Positions 34,746-46,800 are shown, numbered from the stretch's first letter. The stretch is 64,000 nucleotides of DNA from Salvator merianae (GCA_003586115.2 QVOM02000034.1:139852449-139916448), one strand, 5' to 3'. Notes: a model not told the origin generated them from the letters alone. Numbers and translations are program-made.

Positions 34746-34857
34746 AAAGATTGAGGAGCTGACTTGGAATCTAAGAGACAAGGAGCAGTGGCTTGAGCAG
34801 TTGTCTGCAGAGAAACAGCATATTTTAGAATGTTTGGAGGACACGTGGGAAAATAAG
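34746..34857 (+). CDS. PDE4DIP: PDE4DIP coiled-coil exon, last before the internal promoter
   Basis: 112 nt, acceptor TTCATAG, donor GTAAAA. Encodes KIEELTWNLRDKEQWLEQLS then AEKQHILECLEDTWENK, matching the myomegalin RIEELNQSL / VEQLSREKQ / LLEE run. It ends in phase 0. In the long form the next exon seen is at 55,522, 20.7 kb away, so the second promoter at 49.4-50.1 kb lies inside this intron. Confidence 0.88.
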
Positions 34858-34872
34858 GTAAAATGCATATTT

Positions 34873-35230
34873 TATTCATTCATTCATTCATTCAAGAAAT
34901 TATATCCCATCCGTCACCCAAAGGTTTTGATGGCTGTTGTTTGCTGTAAACGGAACATTTAAAAATCTAAATTGTTGGTGGCATTATTGTTTCTGGTGGT
35001 ATTGCTGTGTTGATTGTAATTCAGGCTGAATCTGCATATCACACTCATCCTGTGCACTGAATGTGCCACGGGAGAGCAGGGCCACGAGGGTGCGCTGATG
35101 ACGCTTCTGGAAAAATAGGGTTGGGTGTCGTCAGCATACTGAGGACAGCTCACTCCAAATCTCCAGATGATCTCTCCCACCAGTTTCATATAGAGCATAG
35201 AAGCATAAAGAGCACAGCAGGCAAAACTGA
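34873..35230 (-). mobile_element. L2-clade LINE fragment, minus strand
   Basis: The plus strand shows an (ATTC)n tail then TATATCCCATCCGTCACCC, which is the L2 3' end in reverse. A minus-strand frame at 35,198-35,080 encodes YMKLVGEIIWRFGVSCPQYA followed by DDTQPYF, the L2 RT region with its catalytic YADDTQ. The sequence between RT and tail is deleted. Its tail begins about 16 bases past the donor site of the exon ending at 34,857. Confidence 0.8.
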
Positions 35231-36760
35231 CCCAGACATGCCGAGGACAGGCTAATCTTTACTCTGAAGCAACATGTTTGTTTATTGATAAACAACCACA
35301 CTCTATAATTATAGTTACAAGATTATATACTTTAGCAGTCACCCCTTCCAAACGTGTATCATTCACAAGCTCCTGTCTAAACATTCCAATATCCTCCCTT
35401 CTTTCTCAAATCCCGACCTTGAGGAGTGCACTCGGACTCGCACAGGTATTTACCTGCTTTCCCTTATCTCCTTGGAGCAAGACAACCTGCAGTCAATGAG
35501 GTAAGCTAGCAGAGAAGGGTGCACAGACTGCACTGATACGGATGGCAATGCAGAGGCCATCCTCACAGGTACATCTTACAAGTGAAGCAACTCTGAATCA
35601 AGTTAGAGACCTCCTTATATTTGGGAAAGGCTTAACGTGTATGCTGACAGCTGTCTAGAACCTGGGCATGTCCTGGGACACAGTTTTCCAGCCACCACCA
35701 TCTCAATACTCTTGCCCATTGAAGGGAATTTGCAACAGAGTGGTAGCGTGACTTTCACTGATGTTTTCAATTCTGTTTGTATCACTGTCCGCTGTAATGA
35801 TGATTTGCCACTCTCTGGACTCACCCTAACACTTTGCATTAGTCCATTTTTTAAAAGCCACGAAGGGCAGGGATTAAGAAAGCGGGCGATCAAATGGATG
35901 TCTGAGAGAATCTGTCCACATTGTCTGGCCTCAGAAACTGAACCTGAATTCACAATATTTTATGGTTTAATCACAAGGTCAGGGAATGAGAATAGAATCT
36001 TTTGGCAGCTGTTGCCAGCAGAAATACACAGTCACACAGCAACCTCTGTGCTTGCTGCTAGTACTGAGAAGCACCAGACATGAGCGATGGAGCTTCTTCC
36101 AGTGCTCATGCAAAGTAAACATTTGGAGGAGGCTCCACAGATAACCTACAGTGCTGGTAATTTCTTGTAGCAAGCATGGTCCCTGGCCAAATGTGTGCCT
36201 CCTCTGGCTACACTGTTTCATCTTCCCTTCCATAATGCAGTAAAAGAAATGGCACACTAGATCATATACAGAAACTTTGCTCCATTTTGGGGGTGGAGAT
36301 AGGACATGCAGAAGCTACCTATTGGTATTTGCCACCTAAGCGTGGGCTGTGGCCATTATATAGATAACAGCTGCATCATTCTGGCATGAACTAATGTCAT
36401 ACTATAACTACAGCTTGGTTTAGTTTTGCCAACTAAACTTAGATTGTGACCATTAATTCTGACTGTACGTAGGAGCTGGTTTTTAGTTTTTACCAACCAA
36501 ACTTGTGAAGGAAACTCTTTATTGTTACCAATTGCAGTTTTTAAATACCTGTTCGGAGTTGTTCAGAGTTGAGTACTGCTCATAGCAGCTGGAAATTTGT
36601 TTCTGCCATGCAAATATGGGGTGCAAATATTGTTAACAGTTACACTGTCATACTCCTGTCTGAACTTAGTCTAAGGGCGCATTCATATTACAAGAAAAAA
36701 AATCCATTTCAGGGCACTTGGGGAATGAGATCACAAATGAGCAGGACACACACTTAATGA
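35231..36760. other. Intron sequence, nothing recognised
   Basis: Open stretches on both strands (35,637-36,083; 35,953-35,615) overlap each other and show no motifs. Confidence 0.4.
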
Positions 36761-36763
36761 TAT

Positions 36764-37070
36764 AAGAACATAAGAGGAGCCTGGCTGGATCAGGCCACAG
36801 CCCATCTAGTCCAGCATTCTGTTTCACACAGTGACCCACCAACTGCTTCTGGGCACTCTCAAGCAGAAGATAAAGGCAAAACCTTCACCTGCTCTTGACG
36901 CCCCGCAAATGGTTTTGAAGACATCCTGCCTGTCCCTCCACCCTGGAGGCAGTACTTAGGCATCCACTGCCAGTGCCTAGCCATTGATGCACCTGACCTC
37001 CATGAATCTGTCCTATATTTTCTTAAAGCTATCTAGGCTAATTGTGCATATAATGCTCTCTGAGACCATC
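36764..37070 (-). mobile_element. CR1-type LINE 3' end, minus strand
   Basis: Starts AAGAACATAAGAGGAGCC, followed by CTGGATCAGGCCACAGCCCA and TCTAGTCCAGCATTCTGTTT. This is the reverse of the characteristic CR1-type tail (gatccagcagggctcttcttatgttctt). Compare 48,180-48,230, where the same tail is in plus orientation. Confidence 0.75.
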
Positions 37071-37429
37071 TTGCTTCAGTCTGGTGAAAGGGTACTTTTC
37101 TTGTCTCCACCCCAGCAATCTCTTCCTTCTGTGATTGGGTGTAGTTCTGCCAATCACATTTTGGCCTCCCAGGGAGGGTATACCCACCCCTGGAAACCTC
37201 CTTGAATGCGTTTAAAGCAAGTAGCCTCCATTTTCTTTTCTTTTCTTTTTTTGTGGAAGCTTGAAATACTTCTTTTTGCCCTTACGAGGATGGTTATAAA
37301 CTTATGGTTACTATAAGAGCATAAGACATAAACACAAGTAGTGCAATCAAGGGCAGCACAGCTTTAACCCTTGGCAGGATTATTATTCTGAGTGGGAAAA
37401 TCTATGGACCAACCCCCGCCCCCACTTCC

Positions 37430-37850
37430 TCATCTGCACAGACGGAGGTGCTTCTGCTTCGCCCCTGCCCATGACCCTACAGGACTCCTGCGATGGTGCT
37501 CGCAAGTGACCTGTCCTCCCTGTTGCCTTGGAGGGACACAGCACTGGGGGCATGACAGATGCACAGACACTCTTCTCTCTTCCACACACCCACATACACA
37601 TATGCAAACAGCTTTCTCTCCCTCTAACACACACACACCACTCTCACACACTTTTCTCTCTCGCTCTCTCGCTCTCACACACACAAGCATGCCGGGCCCC
37701 ACCCCCCTCCCCTTCTGCCTCACAGCCACCTCCCCTCTGTTTAGATAGGAGTAGCAGTGGGTTGTCAGTGCCCTCACCTAGCAGGCCTCCCCAGGCCCCA
37801 TATCCACCACCACTGCCGTCGTTGCCTCCACCTTTGGCTACGCTCCCAGA

Positions 37851-37907
<57 letters not shown>

Positions 37908-37960
37908 GCATGGACTTCACTCTCTTCTGTCTCACACACTCTATTTTTTCTCTCTCTCAT
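37430..37960 (+). repeat. Left arm of a large inverted repeat, CT/CA-rich
   Basis: Matches the reverse complement of about 39,520-39,980: both contain GGACACAGCACTGG-like words, CAGACACTCTTCTCTCT, a CACACA/CTCTCT tract and GCATGCCGGGCC-like words. A pure (CT)n run lies at about 37,855-37,896. Open frames across it are low-complexity. Confidence 0.6.
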
Positions 37961-37963
37961 GTA

Positions 37964-39413
37964 CAGTCATGGCCAAAAGTTTTGAGACTCACACCAATTT
38001 TGGTTTTTACAACGTTTGTTGCTTCAGTTCTTATAGAGGCAATTTGCGTTAACTGTAGATTGTTATGAAGAGTGATCAGATGAATTGCAATTAACTGCAA
38101 AGTCATTCCTTGCCATGAAAATCAACTTAACTACAAAATCCCCATTTCCACTGCATTGCAGCCCTGCCACAAAATCACCTGCTAACATCACTTCAGTGAT
38201 CTTCCCATTAGCTCAGATGAAAGCGTTACTGAAGACAAGGCAGCTGATATGTATAAGAGCAGACAGGTTGCTATGGAAGGGTGGTGGTGCTTGAAATCAT
38301 TGTCTTTGATAACCATAGTTACCTCCGAGAAAACACATGCAATCATCATCACTTTGCATCAAAAGGGCTTCACAGGCAAGGACATTGCTGCTTGTAAGAT
38401 TCCACCTAAATCAACCATGTATTGGATCATCAGCAACTTCAAAGAGAGAGGTTCAATTGCTGTGAAGAAGGCATCAGGGCACCCAAGAAAGTTCAGCAAG
38501 CGCCAGGACTGTCTCCTAAAGAGGATGCACCTACGGGATCGGTTCATCACCAGTGCAGAACTTGTTCAGGAATGGAAGCAGGCAGGTGTCAGTGCATCTG
38601 CACGCACAGTGGGGCAAAGGCTTTTGGAGGCTGGCCTGGTGTCAAGAAGGGCAGCAAAGAAGCCACTTCTTTCCAAGTAAAACATCAAGGACAGACTGAC
38701 ATTCTGCAGGAAGTATAGGGATTGGACTACAGAGAACTGGGGTAAAGTTATTTTCTCTGATGCAGCTCCTTTGGACTGTTTGGGACATCTGGAAAAATGA
38801 TTGTTCAGAGAAGAAAAGGTGAGCACTACCATGAGTTGTGTGTCATGCCAACAGTAAAGCATCCTGAGATCATTCATGTGTGGGATTGCTTCTCATCCAC
38901 GGGAGTGGGTTCACTCACAAATTTGCCTAAAAACACTGCCATGAATAAAGAATAGTATCAAAACATCCTTCAAGAGCAACTTCTCCCAGCAATCCAGGAG
39001 CAATTTGGTGATTAACACTGCTTGTTCCAGTGTGATGGAGCACCCTGTCACAAGGCAAAAGTGAGGACTAAGTGGCTCAGTGAACACAACATTGAAACTT
39101 TGGGTCCATGGCCAGGAAACTCCCCAAATCGCAATCCCATTGAGAACCTGTGGTCAATCCTCAAAAAGTGAGTGGACAAACACAAACACAGAACTTGTGA
39201 TGAACTCTGAGCACTGATTAGGCAAGAATGGATTGCCATCAGTCAGGATTTGGCCCAGACGCTGATATCCAGCATGCCAGGGCGAATTGCAGAAGTCTTG
39301 AAAAAGAAGGGTCAACACTGTAAATATTGAATCTTTGCATCATCTATTTGTCAATAAATGTTACAACACTTAAGAAATCCTTATAATTGTACTTTGGTAT
39401 ACCATAGAAACAT
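37964..39413 (+). mobile_element. Tc1/mariner-type transposon, 3' end missing
   Basis: Begins with CAGTCATGGCCAAAAGTTTT directly after a TA dinucleotide at 37,962-37,963, the usual Tc1 target. The body holds a degraded transposase. The 3' part reaches TTATAATTGTACTTTGG and TATACCATAGAAACAT, then stops near 39,413 without the mirror-image terminal repeat, so the right end is lost. Confidence 0.85.
38261..39240 (+). pseudogene. Tc1-like transposase relic
   Basis: The helix-turn-helix N-terminal part is open at 38,249-38,680: ITLHQKGFTGKDIAACKIPP, IISNFKERGSIAVKKASGHP and SAELVQEWKQAGVSASARTV. The catalytic part follows in shifted frames: WGKVIFSDAA for the first Asp region and NPIENLWSILKK for the third acidic residue of DDE. 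At least two frameshifts and several stops make it inactive. Confidence 0.82.
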
Positions 39414-40010
39414 ACCTCTTTCCCCTTCTGCCCCATGGCCACCCCCTGTTGCCGTAGGAGCAGTGTGCCAGCTGCCAGTCCATGTTAGAGCCCTCCATCC
39501 CGGCTCATTCAGAGCCCTCAGAGGGACACAGAGGGGCATGGTGCCATTGTTTGACTATGAACAGGGGTGAAACTGTGGAGGGAGGGGTCTTTGGCACACC
39601 TGGAACCTCCATGAATGGGAGTGTGTAGCTGAAGCCACTGGCGGTAGGACCTGGGGAAACCTGCTGAGCGAGGACACTGGCACCCCAGTGCTGCTGCTAC
39701 GGCAATGGGGGGAGGGGGAGACAGCCGTGGGGCAGAAGGGAAGGACGCGTGCGGACCGGCATGCTTGTCTGTGTGAGAAGGTAAGAGAGCTATGCGTGCA
39801 AGACAGAAGTGTGTTTGTGAGAGACTGAAGTGCACGTGTGTAAGAGAGAGGTGTGCATGTGTGCAGGAAAGAGAGAAGAGTGTGTCAGTGTATCTGTCGT
39901 ACTCCCAGTGCCATGTCCCTCTAAGGCAATAGGACATTGTGGGGGGTCAGTCACGACCACAGGGCACAGGCCTCATGCGGCCATGAGCAGGGGCAAAGCA
40001 GGAAAGACTC
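39414..40010 (-). repeat. Right arm of the large inverted repeat
   Basis: Reverse complement, diverged, of 37,430-37,790, with the Tc1 element lying between the arms. It is rich in GTGTG/GAGAGA on the plus strand. Confidence 0.6.
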
Positions 40011-40940
40011 CTGTCAGGGGCTCCAAAGCTGGGGGGGGGTGGTAACCAGCCCCCACCTCTGTAGCTTCAGGGTTGAGGTGGGAGCAGGTGCAGGCTGTCA
40101 ACGCACTGCCGCCTAAGTGCCTAACTCTGAATTTGTGCAAAGCAGCAGCCAAGCCAACTGCCACTCCCCCTCCCTTGGCTGGAGTGACCCTCCCTGCTTC
40201 TTCCTCACACTGCAGCAGCAGACATGGGTCTTCTCCTCCTCCTCCTCTGGTGCTGACCTTCTCTTCAGCCAGCAGCTCGCCCGGCAAGAGGGACTAATGG
40301 GGAGGCTGGGGTGGCAGGAGGCAAAGAGAGAAGCTCCACCGCCAGTGACAGGTAAGGCGCAAGGCCGAGGAGGCCAGATTCTGTGCCAGTGCAGACTTCA
40401 GAGAAACTGAAAATTGGCATCTCGCCCCGTGCCTGCCTGGGCTTCTTCTCTGGCAGCAGTGGCGAAGGAGAGAAGGACACACAGGTAGGTGGGCAGCTAG
40501 TGAGCAAGGATGGGCAGAGGTAGCAAGGACAGAAGAGGGGCTGGAAGTGGGAGACCATAGTGCCTCCCCTCTAGAACGCCCACAATCTCGGGCGTTGGGC
40601 AAGAGGGGAATGGTACCCTCCCTCTGCCCATTCAAAATAGTTTCCTTCCATTATGACACACAAAAATTAAAACAAACTGATGAGGTCAAATCACCTCAGA
40701 GCTGATATAATCTGCATGCAAAACAGTCCAAAACTAAGCTTTTTAGTCCAGGAAAAAAAAGGAAATGCATCTATCTGGCTGAACTGTCAGTGCTGAAAAC
40801 AGCCTGGGACCTGTTGCCACGAAGTACATTTTTGAAAACTAAGTAGCAGCACTGCCTCTCCAAGGCTTCCCAAACTCCATAATCCAGGGAATATTAGCAA
40901 TTTGATCTCTAGAGCTCTGCCTCTTTGAAGACCCACTTAC
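40011..40940. other. GC-rich intron sequence
   Basis: No gene supported; overlapping long frames on both strands at 39,970-40,640 reflect GC-rich composition. 40,560-40,630 resembles 34,350-34,430. Confidence 0.35.
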
Positions 40941-40944
40941 ATTT

Positions 40945-41572
40945 CTGTTAGTTCACATATTGCTGAAGCCTAGCTTGCAGAATCTTAAGCATAACCTTGC
41001 TAGTGTATGAAATGAGTGCAATTGTTTGGTAGTTTGAACATTCTTTGGCATTCCCCTTCTTTGAGACTGGAAGGTAAACTTTTCCAGTCTTGTGGCCACT
41101 ATTAAGTTTTCTAAATTTGCTGGCATAGTGAGTGCAGTACTTTTACAGCGTCATCCTTTAGAATTTTAAATAGTTTGGCGGGAATTCTGTCATCTCTGCT
41201 AGCCTTAAAGTTAGCAGTGCTTCCTAAGGCCCACTTGACTTCACTCTCCAGGATGTCTGGCTCAGGGACTTGTTATCGGTGATGTTAAGCTCTTTCCAGT
41301 ACATTTCTTCTGTGTATTCTTGCCACCGCTTCATAATCTCTTCTGCTTCTGTTAGGTCTTACCATTTTTGTCTTTTATCATGTCCACTTTTGCATGAAAT
41401 GTTCTCTTGATTTCTCCAGTTTTCTTAAGAGATCTCTTGTCTTTCCCATTCTATTGTTTTCTTCTATTTCTTTTCATTGTTCATTTATTTAAAAAGGTCT
41501 TCTTATCTCCCTTGCTATTCTCTGGAAATCTGCATTCAGTTAGGTATATCTTTCCCTTTCTTCCTTGCCTTT

Positions 41573-41640
<68 letters not shown>

Positions 41641-42010
41641 TCCTCAGCTATTTCTAAAGCCTCATCAGACAGCCATTTTGCTTTCTTGTTTTTCTTTTTC
41701 TTTGGGATGTTTTTTGTTGCTGCCTCCTAAACACAATGTTATGAACCTCTGTCCATAGCTCTTCAGGCACTCTGTATATCAGATCTAATCCTTAAAGCTA
41801 TTCATCATCTCTACTTCATATTCATAAGGGATACTATTTAGGTCATATTTATATAGTCTAATAGTTTTCCCCACTTTTTTTCAGTTTAAGTCTGAATTTT
41901 GCAATAAGAAGCTCATGATTTGAACCACAGTCAGCTCCAGATCTTGTTTTTACTAACTGTATAGAGTTTTTCCATCTTTGGCTCTCATCAAAGTCTATTT
42001 AATCTTGCAG
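40945..42010 (-). mobile_element. BovB (RTE-clade) LINE fragment, minus strand
   Basis: The plus strand shows several long BovB landmarks in order, for example TTTGGCATTCCCCTTCTTTG, CCAGTCTTGTGGCCACTATT, TTAGAATTTTAAATAGTTTG, GGCCCACTTGACTTCACTCT, TCTTCTGTGTATTCTTGCCA and CATCTTTGGCTCTCATCAAA, all the reverse complement of BovB RT and endonuclease coding sequence. Divergence is modest but stops and a TTTC microsatellite break the frame. BovB is common in squamates and ruminants. Confidence 0.88.
41571..41642. repeat. (TTTC)n microsatellite inside BovB
   Basis: About 18 uninterrupted TTTC units; they produce phenylalanine/leucine/serine frames on the plus strand with no biological meaning. 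Confidence 0.95.
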
Positions 42011-42353
42011 AATAGTCTTGTCTCTTCTGATGGGTCTTTGGAAGGCTGATATTGAGGCATGCAGGACAAGGCATCAGCTTAACAATTTTGAGCCTTCAGT
42101 GTAAGAGCTACAAACTCTGCTGGAGCAGAACTGTGTCATTGTTCCTGGAGGTAATTTAGTGGTGGCAACCTATTACCACCCTGCTGGTTGGGCACTGATG
42201 CCTTGAAGGAGATGCTTCTTTGCAGGACTGGGCCCTTTGACAGCTGCTCTGGACTTCACCTGGCCTCAGTTACACCAAAGGCCATAAAGGATGACTGCTT
42301 GTGGCTTCAGCTGCTGGATGAGGAGAGAATGGGTGACTTGGTGGTGGTAGCCT

Positions 42354-42418
42354 AGACCGCCCTGCCCTGCCCTGCCCTGCCCTGCCCTGCCCTGCCCTGC
42401 CCTGCCCTGCCCTGCCCT
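42354..42418. repeat. (CCCTG)n pentanucleotide microsatellite
   Basis: About 12-13 perfect CCCTG units following TAGACCG. Confidence 0.95.
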
Positions 42419-42429
42419 CTGGCTGCCTC

Positions 42430-42680
42430 TCTTCCCAGCCAGGCACTGATCACTGTGGAGGTTGTACAGGACTGGGTCCATTTTGTCAGTTCTGCCATTT
42501 AGCCTCTGTTCTATCTTATTTAAGTTTTTGTATTATTTTCTAATGTATTATCTTGAATGACATGTGATTTTATAATGTATTACAATTTTTAATGTATTTT
42601 TTATATTGTATCTTTTCTGTTTGCTGTACACTGCCTTGGGCAGATTTTCTTTTTGGATAGGTGATATACAAATAAAATGG
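42430..42680 (+). mobile_element. LINE 3' tail, L2-like
   Basis: TGCTGTACACTGCCTTGGGC followed by AGGTGATATACAAATAAAAT resembles the 3' end of L2/CR1-related LINEs (a GGGCGGTATATAAATAAA-type tail). No coding part. Confidence 0.5.
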
Positions 42681-42889
42681 AAATGAAATGGAAATGGAAA
42701 TGCTGTATGCAAAACTCAAAATGGGAGAAGAACTGAGCAAAGTAGGGCTAGCAGATGTTAGATTGCTGTGGGATTTGCAATGCTTCTGAATTCTAATGGT
42801 TATTATGCACATGGAATGGAAATCAGGTGTGCTGTATTGTCTTAATACAAGAATGCCTCCTGGCTAATAATTCTCAGTTCCAAATACAA

Positions 42890-43400
42890 TAATTTTTTTC
42901 AGTTGTCAGGAGTAAAGCACACATGAAAGCAAATGTCCGTATGTAGCTGAGGCCATATTTAAGGCATCAGTCCTTAGCATGAATTGTTTCAATATGTCCT
43001 TGAGGTAATTTTGTATTTGATCCGCCATATTTTCAAGGAAAGAAATTAGATCATTTAAATATACTAGCATGTCTGAAAATACATAATTTATAAACAGTTA
43101 GAAAATTATGCATGTTATTCAAATTGTCCAAATCTAGTAGAAAAAAAGCTATATCCTTTGTCCCTTCTCTGTAAACATACCCTATGGTAGGCCTCCCTCA
43201 AATCTAAGGTATTTGCACCTTTTGCTTTGCTTAGTCTCTTGATGAGTTCAGAAATTAATAGGATGCAATAATAGTTCTTTGCAGACATAGAACAGAGCTG
43301 GCTGACAGTAATTTCCCCTAGGAAGAAGTTCAGTGATGTACCAAAGTGTTGACTTCTCTCTCTGCAAATCTGTTTCTGCAGTCATGGTAGCACCCAAGTA
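42890..43400 (-). mobile_element. Ty3/gypsy RT relic, minus strand
   Basis: Minus-strand reading near 43,270-43,180 gives ISELIKRLSKAKGANTLDLR followed by EAYHRVCLQRRDKG, the gypsy RT block LLDRLSGAKIFTKLDLRGAY. The D of this block is the first catalytic Asp. The remainder is decayed. Confidence 0.65.
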
Positions 43401-44250
43401 GTTTCACTGTTCTCCATTTCTTGCATCCTCATCCTCATGAATTGAACCTCCCTCTGCAGCTGAAGTAGGGCTTATTTTTCTGTGGCAGCTGTGATCTGTG
43501 ATTTTGGGAAATGCAAGGTCGGGGCTAGGTGAGTTGAAGGAAAAGGCTTTGTGACCAGGGTATACCAAGATTGTGGGTTCTGAGCAAGTTCATTCTCAAT
43601 GAAATGGAGAATATAATGTCTGTTTCACTAGAAGTTATATGCTTTATTTATGCTACTTTCATGGCTGTTTCTGATAGTTGGCAGTGGCAAGAGTTAATTA
43701 GAATAAAATTGTCAAGGCAAGTGGGATGGCCATACCAACAGCACACCAACTGTACATTCACCTGAGACTTTAGCAAGTACAAAGAAAGCAAAAATTGTAG
43801 TTGCACAGTCCCGAATTTAATAGACATTTCTAAACATAAATTACTTAAGCAGAAATCTAAGGATCTAAAAGAGTTTTCAGCAAAGTCCAAATTCAGATCA
43901 GGCAAACACAGGAGACAAGGAGCATGGCCTACACATGCTTCATAACCTGGCGAACGAAGACAGTTGCATCATGAACTTAAAGGCTAGATATCTTTCCTTT
44001 TACACAGCTGGACTTCATCAGCTCTACTCCCTTGCATCTGCCAACAGCAACAGCTTCCTGAGCCAGGCTTGCACTCTGACACCTCTCTGTCTTCTGGCTA
44101 AGAACCCTGAGCCAGCAGCATCCTTGTGGGTAGGGCAGCCTAGTCTCCAGATGGTATTTGGTGTTTTGCTGTGGAATCACTAAGGCACAGTTGCTAGTGC
44201 CTGGTAACTGAGACACTGACACAGAGTTGCTGTTGTCTGACTATGGAGAT
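43401..44250. other. Intron sequence, nothing recognised
   Basis: No repeat family or exon seen. Confidence 0.35.
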
Positions 44251-44257
44251 ACTGGGG

Positions 44258-45970
44258 CAGAGTTTGTTTATTTATTTATATTTATATCCCCCCACTACAC
44301 CAAATGGTTCCAGGATGGGTCATAGCACTCAGCAAAAATCAATATTAATAAAAACCAGGATAAAATGCATTAAAATATAAACTTTCCTGCCCCCAGCAGG
44401 ACTACATTTACAGGGAACTAAGCTAAGCGTCAAAAGCCTGGGTGAATAGATATGCTTTAACCAGGCACCAAAACCCATATATTGTTGTGTCTGGCATATC
44501 TTCAGAGGAAAGCAGTTCCAAAACCTGGGGGCCACCACAGAGAAAACCCTCTCACATGCCACTATCCTTTATGCATCTTGAGTGGTGGGACTACAGAAGC
44601 GCCTCCCCTTCTGATCTTAATGGCCATGCAGGTCTGTATGGGAAGAAGTACTCCTTCAGATATTTAGAGCCCAAGACATTAGGGCTTTATATGTCAGCAT
44701 CCACACCTTAAATCGAGGCCAGAGACTCCCATCAGCAGTTGAGCTGCTGCATTCTGCACAAGTTCCAGCTTCCAGAACATCTTCAAAGGTAGCCTCATAT
44801 ATAGAGTACACTACAGTAGTCTAGTCTGGAGGTTACCAGAGCATGGATTACTGTGGCCAGGTTACCTTATCCAGGAAAGGCTAAAGCTGGCGAAACAATC
44901 AGAGATGGAGATAGGAACTTCTGGCTAATAATATCACTTGAGCCTCAAGTAACAGTGATAAATCCAGAAACATCCCCAGGTCATATACCCTTTCTTTCTG
45001 GGGCAAAACAACCCCATCCGGAATTAGTTGCCCACTAACTTCCTGGGCTTGAGACCTCTTGACACACATTCACTTCATCTTGTATGGATTCAGTCTCAAT
45101 TTATTGGTCCACATCCAGCCCATTACTGCCAACAGGCAACAATCAAGCACTTCCACTGCCTTCCTGACTCAGAATGAATGGAGAGATAGAGTTGGGTGTC
45201 ATCAGCATATGAGACAGCTCACTCCAAATCTCCAGATGATCTCTCCCAGCAGCTTCATATAGAGCATGGAAGCAGAAAGAGCATAGGAGACAAAACTGAC
45301 CCCTAAGGAACCCTACATGGGAGGTCCCAAGGGATTGAATGAAAATTTCCCATCGCTACTTTTTGGGCGTCTGCCTCAGACATAAGAAGAAAACCTCTGT
45401 AGGACAGCACCTCCAGGTTCCAGCCCCTGAAGTTTCTTCAGTAGTATACCATTGATGATGATATCAAAAACTGCTGAAAAAAACAAGAAGAAGCTGCAGG
45501 GTCACATTGTCCCTATCTCTCTCCAAATACAGGTCATTTATCAGGGTGACAAGGGCAGTTTTGGTTGCTACACCTTTGCATGAAACTGTATTGAAATGGG
45601 TCTAGATAATCCATTTCTTCTAAGCATGCCTGAAGCTGCTTAGCCACCACAGTCTGCAGCACTTTGCCCAAAAAGGGGATATTTGCAACTGGGTAATAAC
45701 TATTGTTGTTGTTTTCCAGGGAAAAACCTCTTAAGGAGGGGGGTCACAGCTTTCTTGAATACTGTTGATATCTTCCTCTCCCACAATGAGGCATTTATCA
45801 TTACTAGACCCCATCCAATCATACCCCCCTAACTAGCTTTTATTAGCCATGATGGATGAGGCTTGAGAAGGCAAATGATTGACTGAATCCCTGCAAGCAG
45901 CTTGTCAACTTCCTCAAGCCACAGTAATTGAAACAGATCCAAAATAATAGGACCAGATGGTGCTCCAGGA
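44258..45970 (-). mobile_element. L2-clade LINE relic, minus strand
   Basis: The plus strand starts TTTGTTTATTTATTTATATT then TATCCCCCC, an L2 3' tail in reverse. Minus-strand frames give ERVFSVVAPRFWNCFPLK (the L2 C-terminal RAFSVVAPxLWNSLP block), TSRLDYC with RMQQ-type relics of VQNAAA near 44,830-44,740, MKLLGEIIWR near 45,270-45,220, and LLKRFFPGK and GMIGWGLVMINASLW near 45,700-45,850. Order is correct for one element. Confidence 0.75.
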
Positions 45971-45989
45971 ACCTCCATTGAATACTTCC

Positions 45990-46800
45990 AGCTCTGGAGT
46001 CCAATTCCATGCGAACTGGAGTGACTTTGTCTTAAAACTGCCTAGCAAATTTATTACAGCAAGCCTTTTGATAGTAGCATAGATGGATTCTTATGGCTAG
46101 ATGACACCCCTTTAATCACCTAGAGCAGCTCTGCTGGATGGCCTCTTGAGGATGCAGTAGAGGTAGAGACGTAAGCATTGTGCTCATTGTTCCCTATTGG
46201 ATCAACAACAGTGACATTTTGTACTAGATCTTGTGTATTACTTAGAATCAAGTCCAGGATTCCCTTTCCTCTGGTTGCTTCCACAGCCAGCTGCTCTAGA
46301 GAACAATGTCTAGGAATTTTATCTCTCTCTCATGAGCCAGTCTATGTGGGAGTGGCTGAAGTTCCCTTTTCCTTTTTTGATGCCTTCTTGACCTCATTTT
46401 CCAAATGCTGGTCTCCTTTGTGAGTTTGGTTGGGAGGACAGTAGGATGACTTGTTTTCTGATCTGGTATTGTTACCCGCAGTGCTTCTATGGATGGGTCT
46501 GATTCATCTGGAAATTCCAGTTCATAAGATTCTATTTCTTTCTTAATGTACAAGGCTATAACACCTCCAATTTACCCTTTCTGGTCTTTCCTGTACAGTT
46601 TGTAACCTGGGTTCACTGTACTGAAGTGGTTTTCATCAGTCCACCAGGTTCAGTAATGCCAATAATATAATTTTTTATCCAGCACTCAGCATTCCAGCTC
46701 CCCTATTTTGGCTCGGAGGCTTCTGGTATTTGCATACAGGCATTTGTATGCACTCTTCTGTTGAAAATTCTGCCCTTTAGGATCATGTTCAAGCATAGAC
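45990..46800 (-). mobile_element. CR1-like LINE endonuclease relic, minus strand
   Basis: Minus-strand reading near 46,310-46,190 gives EATRGKGILDLILSNTQDLV then QNVTVVDPIGNNEHN, the end of a CR1-type endonuclease (TRGENILDLVLTN ... GNSDHN). It lies just beyond the L2 relic; sequence beyond 46,400 is decayed. Confidence 0.55.

Noticed and set aside
37528..38068. Open frames of 174 and 103 codons with HTHT and SLSLSL runs
   Set aside because: They are translations of CA/CT dinucleotide repeats and run into the Tc1 element.
41407..41758. Phe/Leu-rich frames resembling membrane proteins
   Set aside because: Translation of a TTTC microsatellite inside a minus-strand BovB element.
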